DNA of 64,000 bases from Branchiostoma lanceolatum (Eukaryota > Chordata > Leptocardii > Amphioxiformes > Branchiostomatidae). The stretch spans positions 17,591,242 to 17,655,241 of the forward strand of contig NC_089730.1 of the NCBI RefSeq assembly GCF_035083965.1, written 5' to 3'. Both the position numbers and the translations under genes were made by a program. Shown here in pieces: positions 34,604 through 48,700 of the stretch (positions are counted from its first letter, which is position 1; each line of letters begins with the position of its first letter). The notes beneath the pieces are model-generated. The model was not told the origin of the DNA. It saw nothing but the letters and a program-made list of their open reading frames with translations, and did not search any database.

Positions 34604-36244
34604 TCACTTGCTCTTTTTGGAGCGGGCATCGCCATTTTTAACGTTAATGGTGTGGCCATTGGTTTGCCCTTGATTCTTAGTGTCATTAAAGTTCCAATCG
34701 ATTGGATTAAAGAGTTGGGCCGTCTTTTTGTAACACCAATATGGCGTCATCACAACGGAAAACAAGAACAGACCCCCTAAGAACACAGCTAGCAGGGGGA
34801 AAGGCGTTTCATTCATCTTGCTCCAGTATTTGTACGTCTGAACCCACAGAAAACACTCCACAACAGAACGGAGATGGAAGGTGTGAACGAGAACCACCTG
34901 GTTAACCTTCCAAAGCAAAGATTCCGCCGACCCGCATTTTAGTAACATCCAACAGAGGGCCGAAAAGGGCGTACTCATTTCCAGAATCAAACCACTTACA
35001 CCGAAATAGTGGAAACACCCGTAGTAGGCTACAAGGCTATGACCTAGCAGGGAAACAAAATGGTGGGCGTTAAGCAGAGGGTTGAACTTTCCGAATACGA
35101 GGTCAGAGGTCGTGGAGGCGATGGTCTCGAAGAGGAAGAAGCCAACCGTGACGTAGATGGTGACGAAACCAGTCGGCGTGGTAGCGTGGGCGACATCTTG
35201 GATAGCAACCTAAAGGAAAGAAATGCAATCACAATCTATATGTATTTATAGATAATGTATGCCAGCCATGCATTTGGAATCACAAACATATTTACACGAA
35301 AGACGTGTTGGGGGTCATGTGAACTTGAAAATTGCGAGGTAAATTCATAAGTTGTTCTGTAATTACATATAAAAAAAAAATTAATACACATGAAACCTTA
35401 TAGGAATAGTGAACATAGCGGCTGTTAAAAGATGTCGTAAAACCTTTCTCCTTTCTCACCTCGTCCCACCAGATGGCCCAACTCCCCATCACCGTACAGA
35501 AGACTCCATACAGAGCACGGACAACTGCCAGATTCCAGAAAACCTGGAAAAGAATTAAGCAAATTATGATATTTCTCAATCAGGATATTTTTGGTTTAAA
35601 GATGATTGAAAACGGACTTGATAACTTAATTTTCAGCAAGAAATGTGACAAATTTTTTTATGCAACAACAGTTTCTTGCCAGAAAAGGAAGATGTTGAGT
35701 TCATCATATGTCTTATTTAATTTCAGTTTACTAGTCATAGACGTAAGTCTTTTAGATAACTTCACATCACTTTCTGTTACTCTACGGTTAACGTGACAGC
35801 ATGTAGCATATGGAAATGAATCATTTCTAAAGCATAAAAAAGATAGCCCAGCAACAGTACCTCCTTTTTCAAAACCTCCTCCACAAAATTCACTACTTCC
35901 TGCATGCTTGCAGGGAACTTATTTTGACCTCCAAGTAGACTTTCACATCCTGTCAGTGTGATCGCTTACACAATCTTTCCTCCTATCCGTAACTTTACTT
36001 CATTCAAATAACTACAGACACACAAGAAAACAAACAAGAAAACAAAACCTCATTCACGGAGGTAACAAACCTTTTCCCGTGATCGTAAGTTGCGGTAGGT
36101 TTTTATCGCGTAGCTAGCGAGGGCGCAGACCATAAACACGGCCGCGAAGAACAGCAAAGAACCGCCGATGAAGACCAGCTTGACTCTCGGTTGTTTGTAG
36201 TCTATGGTCCCTAGGGTTGGGTGGATGGCTTCGACTAGTCCCAT
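34604..36244 (-). CDS. CLN8: CLN8-like TLC-domain ER protein
   Basis: Three coding exons on the minus strand (36244-36071, 35543-35460, 35209-34604), all phase 0 at the junctions, give 287 aa; human CLN8 is 286 aa. Exon 2 encodes VFWNLAVVRALYGVFCTVMG, and exon 3 encodes LILEMSTPFSALCWMLLK, ESLLWKVNQV and PYWCYKKTAQLF-P-DWNF, a CLN8-specific pattern. Several hydrophobic segments form the TLC domain, about residues 60-265. The last four residues KKSK form a KKxx ER-retrieval signal, as in the human protein. CLN8 in vertebrates is an ER cargo receptor for lysosomal enzymes and its loss causes ceroid lipofuscinosis. The start was set at MGLVEA because a splice acceptor (TTTCAG) sits directly upstream, so a 5' UTR exon must exist. 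A strong minus-strand donor, CAG/GTAAGG near 38574, is a candidate end for it. Confidence 0.92.
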
Positions 36245-36589
36245 GCTGAAACTAAAGAAATTGCACACATGTAAGTATACACTGGGAATATTTGCCGAAC
36301 AGCAGTTTTTTTATCTACGAATTTTGAATTGACATGCAACTATAGTTAGGACAATTTTAGAGAGTCAAATAGGGAAAATAAACAAAGTCAATACAAGGTT
36401 GATGCTAATGAGTTAACTAGCTCCTGTTTTGTTTTTTTTAATCAATTCGTAAGAGCCTGATGTTGCCATCGATTTACGAAGAAAGTCGGCTCAAATGTTA
36501 CTGTAGCAGCATCTCTTCACCTAGGTCAGAAATATCAATGCTCGAGACAAGTATTGACTTCACTGACCCATTAGGTGAAGCAGGGGTTA

Positions 36590-36790
36590 CGAAGGCTGCT
36601 CGGGAAATTCCCTACCCCATTTAGGCCGGAATGTTTTTGGTCCACTCACACCGGGGCATGCCCCTGCTCTTTTTCGAAAGATGTGGTGGGTTCTTTGACG
36701 TGCTCAAGGTGTGACTCTCCTCAAACACGGGACCTCCATTTAACGTCCTATCCGAGGGACGTCCCCAACTCTAGAAGAGCTTGAATGCTG
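36590..36790. repeat. SINE-like fragment
   Basis: The segment with CACCGGGGCATGCCCC, CTCTCCTCAAACACGGGACC and TTAACGTCCTATCCGAGGGA looks like the non-tRNA part of a SINE. The gaps and boundaries are unclear. Confidence 0.4.
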
Positions 36791-39651
36791 GCGCTAATGT
36801 TGTCTGCCCGTCGGCGCTGGAGCGGTAGGCTTTAATTAGTTATTTGTTAGGTAATTCCAGGTTGCCTTAAACGTGATGTGGCAAAATTCTAGTTTATGAC
36901 TTCAAAACAATTTTGTTTAATAAAGAACACTAATGCCTTTATTCGTTAAGCATGGCAACGACCTAATTTCCAGTGGAAGGATATTCAAATTAAGTTCAAA
37001 TATTAGGTCAGTAGCCGACCTTTGAACGGACTAGATTGGATGTAGAGTAGTACGTCCACTGTTTACTGTGCTACAACCGTTCCTCGGTAGAACCTTCTCC
37101 ACCCAACGGGAAAATAGCTTGTCCGACGAAACTGTGAGCTTTGAAAATACGTTTTTGACTGCAATACAGTGTCATCTCAATGAGCGACTTTGATGCAGCG
37201 GCCAATGTTAGCAGTTCACTGAGCCCCACCCAATGTATCAGGCTAATGCTCGATTTCAATGAGGAAAACATGCCAACACACGGAGATATTCGAAATTCAG
37301 CGACCTTCAGGCGACTTACAAATTGGGCAAAAGGTCGTTGAAAGTATGTCAACACGTGCACCGACCATGTGGGTCAGCAGGTATATGTCCGATAAGTGGG
37401 TCAAGGCCATAATGCAATTGTTGGTCAAGATCTCACAAAATGACTTTCAGATACTTTACTAAACGGTTTTGACTTGATAGCAGCAAGAACGAATGTTTGA
37501 TTCTTTTAAATTCAAAAGACCCGGTAAGGTTAAGATATCTGAATTAATGAATTCTTAAATTAACTTCGTCGACTATTACTATGAGTTTTATTTGTAAGTT
37601 CTTACCCGAGGGCTAATTGCAATATGAACAATGTATAAAAAAAAGAATACAGAAAGTGCAAGTTGGCGACATAATCATTTGGGAGAAAGCACACTGCTCC
37701 TTGAATTAAACATAGAATAGACGATGTGCCAAATGATGCAAACGTAATGCCATGATGATTAATTTTTCACATGCCGAGAGTGCAAGGTGTAAACCTAAGT
37801 CCGCAGCTGCCCTTCTGACCAGTTGAGATGTCCTGTATATGTGACACTAACCTTTGACCTGCTTTCGCCCGATGACCTTTGGCCTGCTGATATCGCACGA
37901 TATTTGCGTGGAGTTCGGCGTCTTTATTGCTGTAATGACTGCTAATTTCAAACTCTTCCAGATTCTTAAGCAAAGTAAACGGTTCTTAAACATTAAGGCA
38001 ACTATTTCTGCAGTATGGAAATTTGGTACAATATCAGATTATTGCAAAATTGAAACGTTTTGTTTCCCATAGATTTTGCTATATAGAGTACAGATTTCTG
38101 TACGTTTTAGAAAAATCATAGCATCTTTTAGATGCAACTTACGTACAGAAAGTCAACAGCTAAACGAACCAACTGTATTTTTAAATCAATATTTAACGCG
38201 AAGATAATATTTGCTGTATAGAATAATTCTAGGCCACGAAACACCAAACCGAATAAGACTGCATGGTGACGCTTTCTTGATATGTTGCATTGTCTACGGT
38301 GCACTAACTTTCATCGTAGACCGTCGTATGATTTTCAGGAAGGCTGTGCCATAATCCAACCACCGTGTTTCCGTAACAAGACATCTGAATTATGTACCTC
38401 ACACGCACGACTATCCAACAAACACCTCTGGTTTATCATCGTAAGACGTCACCAATCACTTACAAGGTCTTATTATTCTTCAAGTCCAATCGGTTGTCTT
38501 AAGTTGTAGATACCACAGGCTTGAGAATAGTACTTCATCATAACATGGCTATAAATCTTCTTAAAGCCTTACCTGTTATAGATGTCGCTTGTATGATGTA
38601 ACACGCCGACACCTGGACGCAATCTTATTGTCAACTTTCTTCAACAGACTCCAAAGGTCACCTTTCCTGTTGAAGGAAAAACTAGTCCTATGTAGCAAAA
38701 ATCAAACACAGTCCGATATTGCTGTCAATGCCACGAAAAATGTTTGAGCTAGAGAGCTTCAAAACCGGTGACTGGTTCTTAGGCTCAGTTAAGTCGATGA
38801 ATGTAAGTATTCTTCTTGCGTCGTCTTTAATTGTTCACCCGTGACAGGCACGTGGTTTTGTTATCTGGGTGTCCTAGTTTTCGGACAGTGTACATAACGG
38901 TTCAGCTCAAATTGAAACGTGCGATCATTGGTCAAGCCTGCGTCATACAGCAGGAAAATAGCACGTCTGATCTATGTCATCTATCCATGAGTGCCTAAGT
39001 AAGAGACACTTTCGGCAGCTATACCGTCGTTGTTTTCCTTTGATCACTGCGTATCTGTTTAAGAGATCGACCGATGTTCACAAATGACTCATCCGGCGCA
39101 TTTATGTAGAAAGGTTGAATGTCAGCTGGTAAGTATGGAATTTGGCTGCCATCTGGCCATCAACAAATTAGGTCAGAGGTCGTTCGGGCAGTGTGACGCT
39201 AACTTTGAGACAGGGCCTCCGGTTGAACCTGTTAACGCCCGATCTAAATGTCTTCAACAACCCCAACCAGAGGTGTTGGTTCAACTAAGACTGTGTCACT
39301 CATAATATGGATTACTACCATTCGGACCAACGCAAACAATTGCAAGTGATCTATCTAGATAAGAAAGTAAATACGTGACACATTTAAGAAGATTGTTTAC
39401 AAAATTCAATGAAGAAAACACCACATGTCCCACCCAACACTTGGTATAATGGCGACAACTAATGTTGATTTTTAGTTGTGGCATCAATTGCAAACACTAA
39501 ATAAAGTTTTGGAAACGCTGATGACTTAAACAGGACAATTTATACTTCCAGTCTAAAACGACACTGTAAAAGGTTAAGCTAGTCCAATAGCCGTTTTGAG
39601 GCCGTATGAGGTGGTTGTTATCCACTAATCAACTTCCTGAGTTGTATTGTC

Positions 39652-39734
39652 CACATACATACATATATACATACATACATACATACATACATACATACAT
39701 ACATACATACATACATACATACATACAAACATAA
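39652..39734. repeat. CATA microsatellite
   Basis: About 18 copies of ACAT/CATA. No other content. Confidence 0.95.
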
Positions 39735-39821
39735 ATTCGTCCATAGAAACGTCATCGACTGTATAACATTCTTAGCAATGATCGTAAAAAGTCATCTTCC
39801 ATTAAACGCCATGGTGGTCTC

Positions 39822-39928
39822 CCGAACTTCCCCGAAGCCGGTGCTCTTACGGACATTCCCGAAGCCTGTCCCCTTCCAAACTTCCCCGAAGCCAGTTGTC
39901 TTCCGGACTTTCCCGAACAGGTGTCTGG
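39822..39928. repeat. 27-bp minisatellite, about four copies
   Basis: A CTTCCCCGAAGCC-type block alternates with a 13-bp variable block, giving a 27-bp period. Because 27 is a multiple of three, both strands show repeating nine-residue open frames (for example ASGKFGR on the minus strand), but no start, splice sites or homology support a gene. Confidence 0.7.
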
Positions 39929-41134
39929 CCCGAACGCCCCCAAAAGATATTGATGCCATTTATCTAGATCCGTAGGTTAAACATTTCATTCAGTATAGAA
40001 TTCATTCAAAATGGTAATGATTGAGCGGACTCTTCTCTTCTGTGATGAAAAAAAGGCCTTGAACGCCTTGAACTTCTCACGACCTGATGATGATGAAAAA
40101 ATTGTTGCGTTAAAAAGTCTGTTTTTTTGTGCAGTTTCCGTTCTAGTATCAACATGTGATTCTCGTGATAGAATCTTCATCCTAAGTTCAGGGTCAAGGA
40201 GAAGTATTGATCCTGTGTCACGCCAAATAATTGCCACCTGCCAAATAACTAGCCCGACACTGCTTGGGGATTTCCACTATACCCGAGGGATGAGAAGCGA
40301 ATTAAACTGCCTTATTGATTTCAAATCAGAAATCTGAGTGAATTTTTGAGATAATGGGTCGCGCTGTAGAGACCAATGCTAACCCGAGCGACACAAACAG
40401 TAAGCCTTAACCCTTACCTAATAAATCCTGCAACCGCAACAATATAGGAAATCTTTATTGACACGACAAAAGCACAGCGACTTTCGTAAGGTCTTTTACA
40501 ACTATACAATGCCAACAACAAACAATTGGATACAAAATGATTGACCTACGTACAAGTATAACATTGTCAAGAAGTTAAGCCAAAGTCGGGTCAGCAAGCT
40601 GAGACTTTCTAATCTCATCCTGAGACAATATATGTCATATACAACAGCTCGACGCAGGCGAAATACCCCATTTGGCAAACCAAGTCTTATCATGACATTG
40701 ACTCCTACACACCCGCACGGTAGAAAAAATCCCGATATTCCACGCTAACATGTGCTTGGAGATCATGCGAGCTGACTTTAAAAAAATTATCTACAACAAT
40801 AAGTGAACAGTTATAGGAAGCTTGGTTCCAAGTAAGGTTGAATTATCTTTACGACCCACTTTACAAGACGACTCGATAAGACTGTCTACTCAAGGCGGAG
40901 TCACATTTGCCGAACGGGGCGAATGGTTTTTGGCGAGGCTATCACAAAAAAAAGCCGCCGACAAAAGACATAAAAGACTGCTCATCATTTATTTGAACCG
41001 TCACACAACAGCTGAATTTTGCCCGATCCATCTAAGACTCTCCTAAATATTGTATTGACTTACTGACGTTAAACTAATTGTATGGCGTATTTGACAGGGT
41101 CTTCTTTTGTTTGTTTGTACATGTTTGTATTCTA

Positions 41135-41295
41135 CAGTTACCAGGGGCCTCTGGCGCTATATCCCATCCGAGGGGAGGTTCCCAGGCCGAACTAGTTATC
41201 TTGCACGTGTCGAGGAGGTGTAGAACGAGCTCGAGGGCACAGCATCGGGGACTGCTAGCAATAGGGATTTGGAAACGAGAACCTGTGAGTCTTTA
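41135..41295. repeat. SINE-like fragment
   Basis: CCCATCCGAGGGGAGGTTCCC, GAGCTCGAGGGCACAGCA and CGGGGACTGCTAGCAATAGG resemble the tail and B-box complement of tRNA-type SINEs. Weak and diverged. Confidence 0.3.
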
Positions 41296-42751
41296 TTGTA
41301 GCCATTTTTTTAATTCCTAAGCCGATGGTGGGAAGCAAGATATTAGAGATTCCTAGCTTCACGCCAGTGTTATAAATCGCCTCCCTTTTAAAAGTTAACG
41401 GACTGTTAGGAAAACATAACCTTTTGGCTTAGGGGGGGGGGTATACTGGTACCTGTCATGCAGCAATACGTACCCTGCGATTGTGTAATTACATAACCTC
41501 AAGCAAGTAATTGCCATTTGAAAATGATTAACCATATGTACATAAGACTCACATTTTAAAGTTTGTCGTCCGATGCCTTATGCTAACATCGTCACGAAAT
41601 CTTTTGGTCTCCTGGCTCGACGCAAAAACTCGACCTCGTTTAAAGACAGTCACAGTTTGGATTTACCTGAGAGATCCACCAGACGAAGACGGCGATTTTC
41701 TGCCGACGCTTTAGGTGAGAAATACTGGTGAAATTGACAGCATTTTATTTTCCATTCTTCCAATTTGTACGTATTAAAAGCAACTGACGTTTTTCATGAA
41801 TAAGCTTCTTATTGCACATAAGATAATAATTTTTCCTGGGAAGTTTCAGCTATATATGCGTGTATCTCTCAAGTTTTGCTTGTTTACCCAACGATACATA
41901 GGCACTAGGGGTATCAGGGTCTCAACATGTGGTGTGCTTAAGTACAAAATAAATAGGCAGTGATTGCTTAGGGCAAAGATCGGGTGTGTGCTTGTGTTTT
42001 ACGTGCAGAGAAACGTGAGTTATATTTTGTTGTTGTTTGCCGACAATCTTAAATATTCGTGTCAAAATGCTGAAATAGTTATAATCTTAGCTAGACTTGG
42101 CATGGAAGGAAATATGAAACTTGCAAGCCACAATTCAAATGTTTGTGTCCAGTCACATTAGTCGTACGATCGCAAACTGAGAACATTTTGGGGAGAGTCG
42201 TTTATGTGTCGAACAAACCTCAACCAACAACATGCCTGACGTTACGCTGCCTCACATACTTTCGGCTGCTGATATTGTCACAACCTCAATTGTGAACGAC
42301 GCCCCATGCCGAATGTAACCAACCGATATGTAAATTCGTTGATATGCCACTCCCTCTTACCGGGTCTATTTACTACCACAGAAAATTAACGTTTTGCCGA
42401 GTCATATCAGGGTCTAGATTCCATACTATTTTGTATTTTGTTCAGCCATTCGAGGCATCTATCATCTGAATGCATATGGATGTTATAAGAAAGTTACGTT
42501 TGAAAAGAAAAAAAAACAAACTGTAATTCAAAGCTCCTGATATCATTTGTCTGTTTGTTTCTTTGTTTGTTTGCCCCCCTACCCAATATGTCAGATGACA
42601 TTATAGTATGCTGTGATTTGTGCAAAATACCCCATATCTCTGCTAAATTATAATAACTATATAAAATCATCAAGACACCATAAGCTTTGAGAATGACTTA
42701 ATGTGTGAAGATCTTTTGTTGCTTGAAATGTTCCGACAGTGCTGAGTTACC

Positions 42752-45700
42752 ATGGCGACCGAGGTGCGATACTTCGGTGTCTGGGACTACGTGGTGTTTG
42801 CCGTCATGCTTTGCGTCTCGGCAGGAATAGGACTCTACTACGCATGCACGGGCGGTAAGCAACGCACACAGAAGGAGTTCCTGATGGCAGACAAGGTCAG
42901 TGACCTCTACCTTTTAGAACTAGTCTGTTCCTAGTGAAAAATGTATCATGAGATATAATTCATGCAAATGAGGTACTTGTTTGCATAATACATGTGATAC
43001 AGCTTCGACATGTCACTACAAAATGTGGGGTCGTGGAACTCTAGCTCGTTAATTTGTTTTAGCATATTTGGATGACGGCAATTGTGCAATAGGATATCTG
43101 TAGCAATGGTTGATTTGATCCTAGATAAAACATGAGTCACAGTGTCAACTATATATTCGGATATTTGGAGGATTGGCTGGTTTGTCTCTACTCCAATGTT
43201 GTAGACATGCAAAAAGTATCAACTTAAGGCTACACCAACAGATGTATTGGCGTTAGGATACCCATAAGGAGCTTGTTTTATCTTAAGACGAAAAAAAAAT
43301 AACAAAAACAAAACACAGTTACTCAAGCAACTGGATATGATTTTGGAAGCGGCGAGACGTTTCAGGCAGCATACACTACGGCGAATACCTTTCGTCATTT
43401 TTTGGCGTACCTTACTCCCAGAAAAGATGTCTAACCTTCGAAATTCAGTTATTTCATTATTTGTATTCATTTACCCAGGGTCAAACATATCGCCACAAGG
43501 GCGGTTTTCAATATGCCCAGCAGGCATACATAGTCAAAACATACATATTAAGTAACAAAATATAAAAGATGCAAAACAGCTTTGGGACAATAATGATAAA
43601 AGTGCGAAGCAATGTACTTCAAGGTAATATGACAAACTGAAGACTAACATAAAACAAGCCAAATAAATGTTACAAATGAAGTAAACGATATAGATAATGG
43701 AATGACGCACCTTGTTCTTTTCCTTCCAGTCCATGTCCATAGTGCCCGTGACCATGTCCCTACTAGCCTCGTTCATCTCCGCCATCACGGTGCTGGGTAC
43801 CCCGGCGGAGGTGTACAATAACGGCACCATGTTCTGGAACTTCGCGGTGGCAGACGCCTTAGCCATGGTGGTGGTAGCGAGGCTATTCGTGCCGACTTTT
43901 TACAATCTCGGACTGACAAGCACCTATGAGGTCTGGTCATTTGTACAATTTTCCCACTCTTTTGTAGCAGTTTTAGATCCCTTATTTTTGGCAACACCCG
44001 GTACCACATGGCCTAGGGACGGAGCCTTCAGTACTCCAGATATAGGTATCGAGTTTTAACCTCTAGAATTATAAAATGTATCTAATTGAAAACGTCCCTA
44101 CAACGTTATTGTATATGAAAATACCATGTAAATTCTTAATGGCCTTTGAGAATTCATAACTACTCTGTTGTAAAATCAACGATTTTAACATTGAGTAAGA
44201 TGATACCATGATATTTTGATTTCACATTGCAGATAACAATCTTTCTTTTCTTCATGCATGTCCAGTATCTAGAAATACGTTTCTCCAAGCCTGTCCGGTT
44301 ACTTACTACAGTAGTGTTTATGGTGAACATGGTGAGTTGACAGATAAGCAGTTAACAAGATACTTTCAAAAATAACAATTTCAAATAGAAGAAAATGTTA
44401 GAAACCATTGAGAGTTGCACATAGTTAACATCATCACATAATTTCTGATTGGATTTAATTTTCGATAAGAATTTAAAGGACATTGTAAAACTACAAGTCA
44501 GTTTCTTCGTTACAATTGTTGGCAACAACTTGTAGTATTTCAATTTTTGATTTTGGGAAAAAATTATATATTCGTCTTTTTTTCTTTACTTCTATTTTCT
44601 TGCTACAGCTGGTGTACATGGGGCTTGTTCTGTACACGCCCTCATTGGCTCTCAACGCGGGTGAGTATAAAACCACGAACAGACAAACGCACACATTACC
44701 ATAACATGTAACATGTTTTAGGAGGAAATAAAACCCACATCGAAATAGGACATACATGTAATTACCCTGAAAGCAAATGATGTTCAGGTAGAATATTTGT
44801 TAATGGGACAGCACGCATTTCACATAGATAAAGAAAATATTGTTGTGATGGAAATTGATCGAAGTCATTGCACCACAACTTCAAATTTGATTTACATCCT
44901 TCATGTTTAAGCATGCAGCATGCTCTTTTTATCTCCATGAAAAATGGAGATATTGTTTTGGGTGTGTCTGTGTGTGTGTTTGTCTGTTTGTGTTTCCGCA
45001 CTACTGTAGTCAGCATAACTCAAGAACCTCTAGATGGATTACGATGATATTTGGTATGTGGGCAGGTGTTGTGAAGCCGAAGTTCAAGGTCAATTTTGGG
45101 CCCCCTGGTATGTGACCTTGGTACTGCAGTAGAAATTCAATTTTTGTATCTTTTGACCTGGACGTGCTGTGGTCTTGATTTTTGGGTGGCAGATAGCTTG
45201 TGATGTAATAAAGAAGTGGTGTAGGTTTGGGCCCCCTAGCAGCTTCCTCTGGAACTGCAGGGGCGTTTTTGTAAAAATCTTCTAAGGAGAATAACTGAAC
45301 AAAGGAACGATGGATTTCCATGATATTTATTATGCAAGTAGCTTAGACAGAGATGTACACAATGAAGTGCAAATTATGCTAATAGGGACTTAATTTGCAT
45401 AGCTAATGAGGAAAATCTATATGTGCAGTGTTTTCCATTATAAGACTCAAATACATGTACCTTATGTAGTTTATGGGAAGGGGATCATCAACAGATACCA
45501 ATTATGCAAATAATTTCCTAATTTGCATAATTAATGCAAAACACCGTATCTCATCTAAATTGGAAAATTATAGGATTGTCAATATGATACTTAGTATGCA
45601 GGTAGCTTAGACAGAGATATACATAATGAAGTGCATATTATGCTTATTGTGACTTAATTTGCATAGCTAATGAGGAAAATCTATATTTCAAGTGTTTTTC

Positions 45701-48700
45701 ATTATCAGACTCAAATGCATGTAACATATGTAGTTTATGGAAAGTATGAATTAATTTGCATCAACAGATACCAAATATGCAAATAAATTCCTAATTTGCA
45801 TAATTAATGCAAAAACACCATAATTCATCTAATTGGAAAATTATACGACTGTCAATATTGCAACATATGTAAGTTAGATAAAGGTGTTTATGACCAAGCA
45901 TATATTATGCAATTGTGTAAGTCATTTGCATGAATAGAATTGTTCATGGAGATATGAGGTCGTGGAACTCTTGTTCTTCCAGTAACCGGCCTTACACTCT
46001 GGGGAGCCGTTGCAGCAGTAGGCGTAGTGTGTACGTTCTACACAACTTTGGTGAGTTACATTATACAGAATACAGAAATTTCTTTTCAACAAGAGTATTC
46101 ATTTTGTTCGTTCACGCAACCCTTTTTTCACATGACCAGTTGCTATCATAAACCTCCTAATTCACGATTGAATGAAGACCTTTATTGTACACATATACTC
46201 ATTGGTTGAGTACAGGTCACAACAGAAAATTTCACAGTTTACAAACACATATATTATATGTGATAGGCTAGCACTAGTCTAATAATTGCATGGAATTCTT
46301 ATTGATGGTGTAGATATAGGTATGCATGTGCTTTATAATCAAGGGTTTGTCTAAAGCTTTTTGGAACTTCATTGTGTTGCTAAGGTGTATGAAATAGGGA
46401 AACATATTATGCATCAGTTTGTAAATCTCAGCTCTCTCTTCTCCCCTTCCAGGGCGGCATGAAGGCTGTGATGTGGACAGACACGTTCCAGGTAGTAGTG
46501 ATGGTGGCGGGGTTCCTGGCCGTCATCATCCAGGGAACTATCGAGGTCGGGGGACCAGCCCGCGTCTGGGAGATAAATGGACAGGGAGAGAGGCTGGAGT
46601 TCTTCAAGTAAGAAGGGACGGTCTTCTTCCCGCTAAACAAGAAAGGACGGTCTTATTCCCGCTACGTGCTGGACAGAATTTTAGCGCTGTGTTTTCAGAT
46701 ATCAAGCATTTCTATTCCTTTATGTTTTTTAACCCTCTAGTTTGTATTATTGTCTGTTTGTGTGTTAATGGGCAGTTAAGAAAGTGTGTCTACTAGATTT
46801 CAATGGCAGTATAATTGACACTGCCACTCCTTGTCGCATGGTGGTGTTGCAGCAAGGATGATGCAGTTACAAACCTGACTGTATCGATATGATATATCGC
46901 CCTCCTGATCTCTAATCAGTTTGTATTGTTTTGACTTTTTATGTCGCTTATCTACGTTTATTAATTCGGTCAACACAGCTTTAATCCAGACCCAAGGATC
47001 CGACACTCCTCTTGGGGCATCTATATCGGAGGGATCTTCATTTGGGCGTCTGTGTATGGGGTTAACCAGGCACAGGTGCAGCGGTATCTCAGCTGTCCCT
47101 CTCTCAAACAGGCTCAGAAGTGAGTATACAGCCTCCTTTTCAATGCTTTAATGTTCGGACAATTAACAATGTTTTAGCGCGTTTGTGTTGCTAATGTAAA
47201 TTGATGTTTTTGCGGGACTCGATTTCATGGAATTTCATGACGTAACCATGATATGTTGTTCGTAATAGCACAGTCTTGCGATTACAGGAATCGAAATGCT
47301 CAGTGTTATCACACCGGCTTGTAGTAAGAGTAAGGGAAAATGTAGTTGTAGCACTCTTGAATGAATAGCTATGATCGATGAAAAAAAGTTACTGACAAAT
47401 GAACGTGACATTATATTTATAAAATATCTGTTCGCGTCACAGCTACTGTGCTAGTTACATGAAAGAGTCAAACGTTACAACAACTACGGTTAAACACATT
47501 CAAATTGACTTCTCAACTGCTGGTACCTTAAGCGCCCAGAATAGCGGACGCCATAGTCACGTGGGAACAACCACCTCAGAGTCAGGGACGCTAACATGCT
47601 TCCGCCCGCGTTCTTGTGCTGCAGCGCCCTCTACTGGAACATCCTGGGACTGGTTATACTAATCTCCTTTGCAGTCGTGAGTGGGATGGTGATGTACGCG
47701 CGTTACTTCATGTGTGATCCGAAGACGATTGGAGCTATTGACAACTCAGACCAGGTAGCATAGTGTCTCTTTTTACATTTCGAGCTCATGGCGTTTATGT
47801 GGTTAAAAAGAGACCAGATTAGAAACTGGTCCCGCATATTCCGAAACAAAATAACGCTGCAGGAAGCAAACTGTATAATCACCGTGACTACATTGACTTT
47901 CAACGTATCAAAACCTTTTCCACATTGCTTTTATCGAGCTTCTGTGCTATGCTATATCTAAAACTGGTCGTTACTTCATAAATTCGATTACTTTTAGACA
48001 ATTGGTTTTTTAATTGAGGATGCAATAACTAATAACAGAAGATGGGTGGAAAGAAGTTGAAGCAAAATGAAGATTAAACCAACCTCCTCGTTTTAACATT
48101 GTCCCTGCCACAGATGATGCCGTACTTTGTGATGGACATCCTTAGTAAGTTCCCGGGCATGCCTGGTCTCTTCACGGCCTGCGTGTTCAGCGGGGCCCTC
48201 AGCACCATGTCCTCGGGACTGAACGCGCTGGCCGCCGTAGCGCTAGAGGACTTCGTCAAGCCTTGCTTCCCGAACTTCAGCGACGAGAAATATACATGGA
48301 TATCGAAGGGTCTAGGTGCGTGCTACTAATGTTAAACGCATGCACCGTACATAATCCAGCTGTCTTGTCACGGAAACAGCTATCTAGTTTTCGTGTTTAG
48401 TTGTGTCATTGCGTAGAGTAGATATTTTTACTTTCATAGAATTGTTGTAAACTAGCAGTAGTAATGTACCCAGCAGTGTGGACATTTGGTACCAAGTAAA
48501 ATAAAATAAAAAATGCGGCGCACACTCTATCTCGTAGAAAAAAAGATAAATATGTCATAATTATCCTTATAGAACTTTCATTGTTGAGCCTTCGCCTATT
48601 AGCTAAAATCATTTTAAGGTGTAGAATAGCTATGTTGATTATGCTCAACCTAGCGGTTGTGATATATCATACGAGTCTTAAATATCTCCCTGCCTTTCGC

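Larger units (their letters stand above)
36245..42751. other. Intergenic region with repeats
   Basis: No coding exon was recognised. It contains SINE-like fragments near 36.6 and 41.1 kb, a CATA microsatellite, a 27-bp minisatellite and possible 5' UTR exon ends for both flanking genes: a minus-strand donor near 38574 and a plus-strand TTTAG/GTGAGA at 41714. These exon ends are consensus matches only. Confidence 0.55.
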
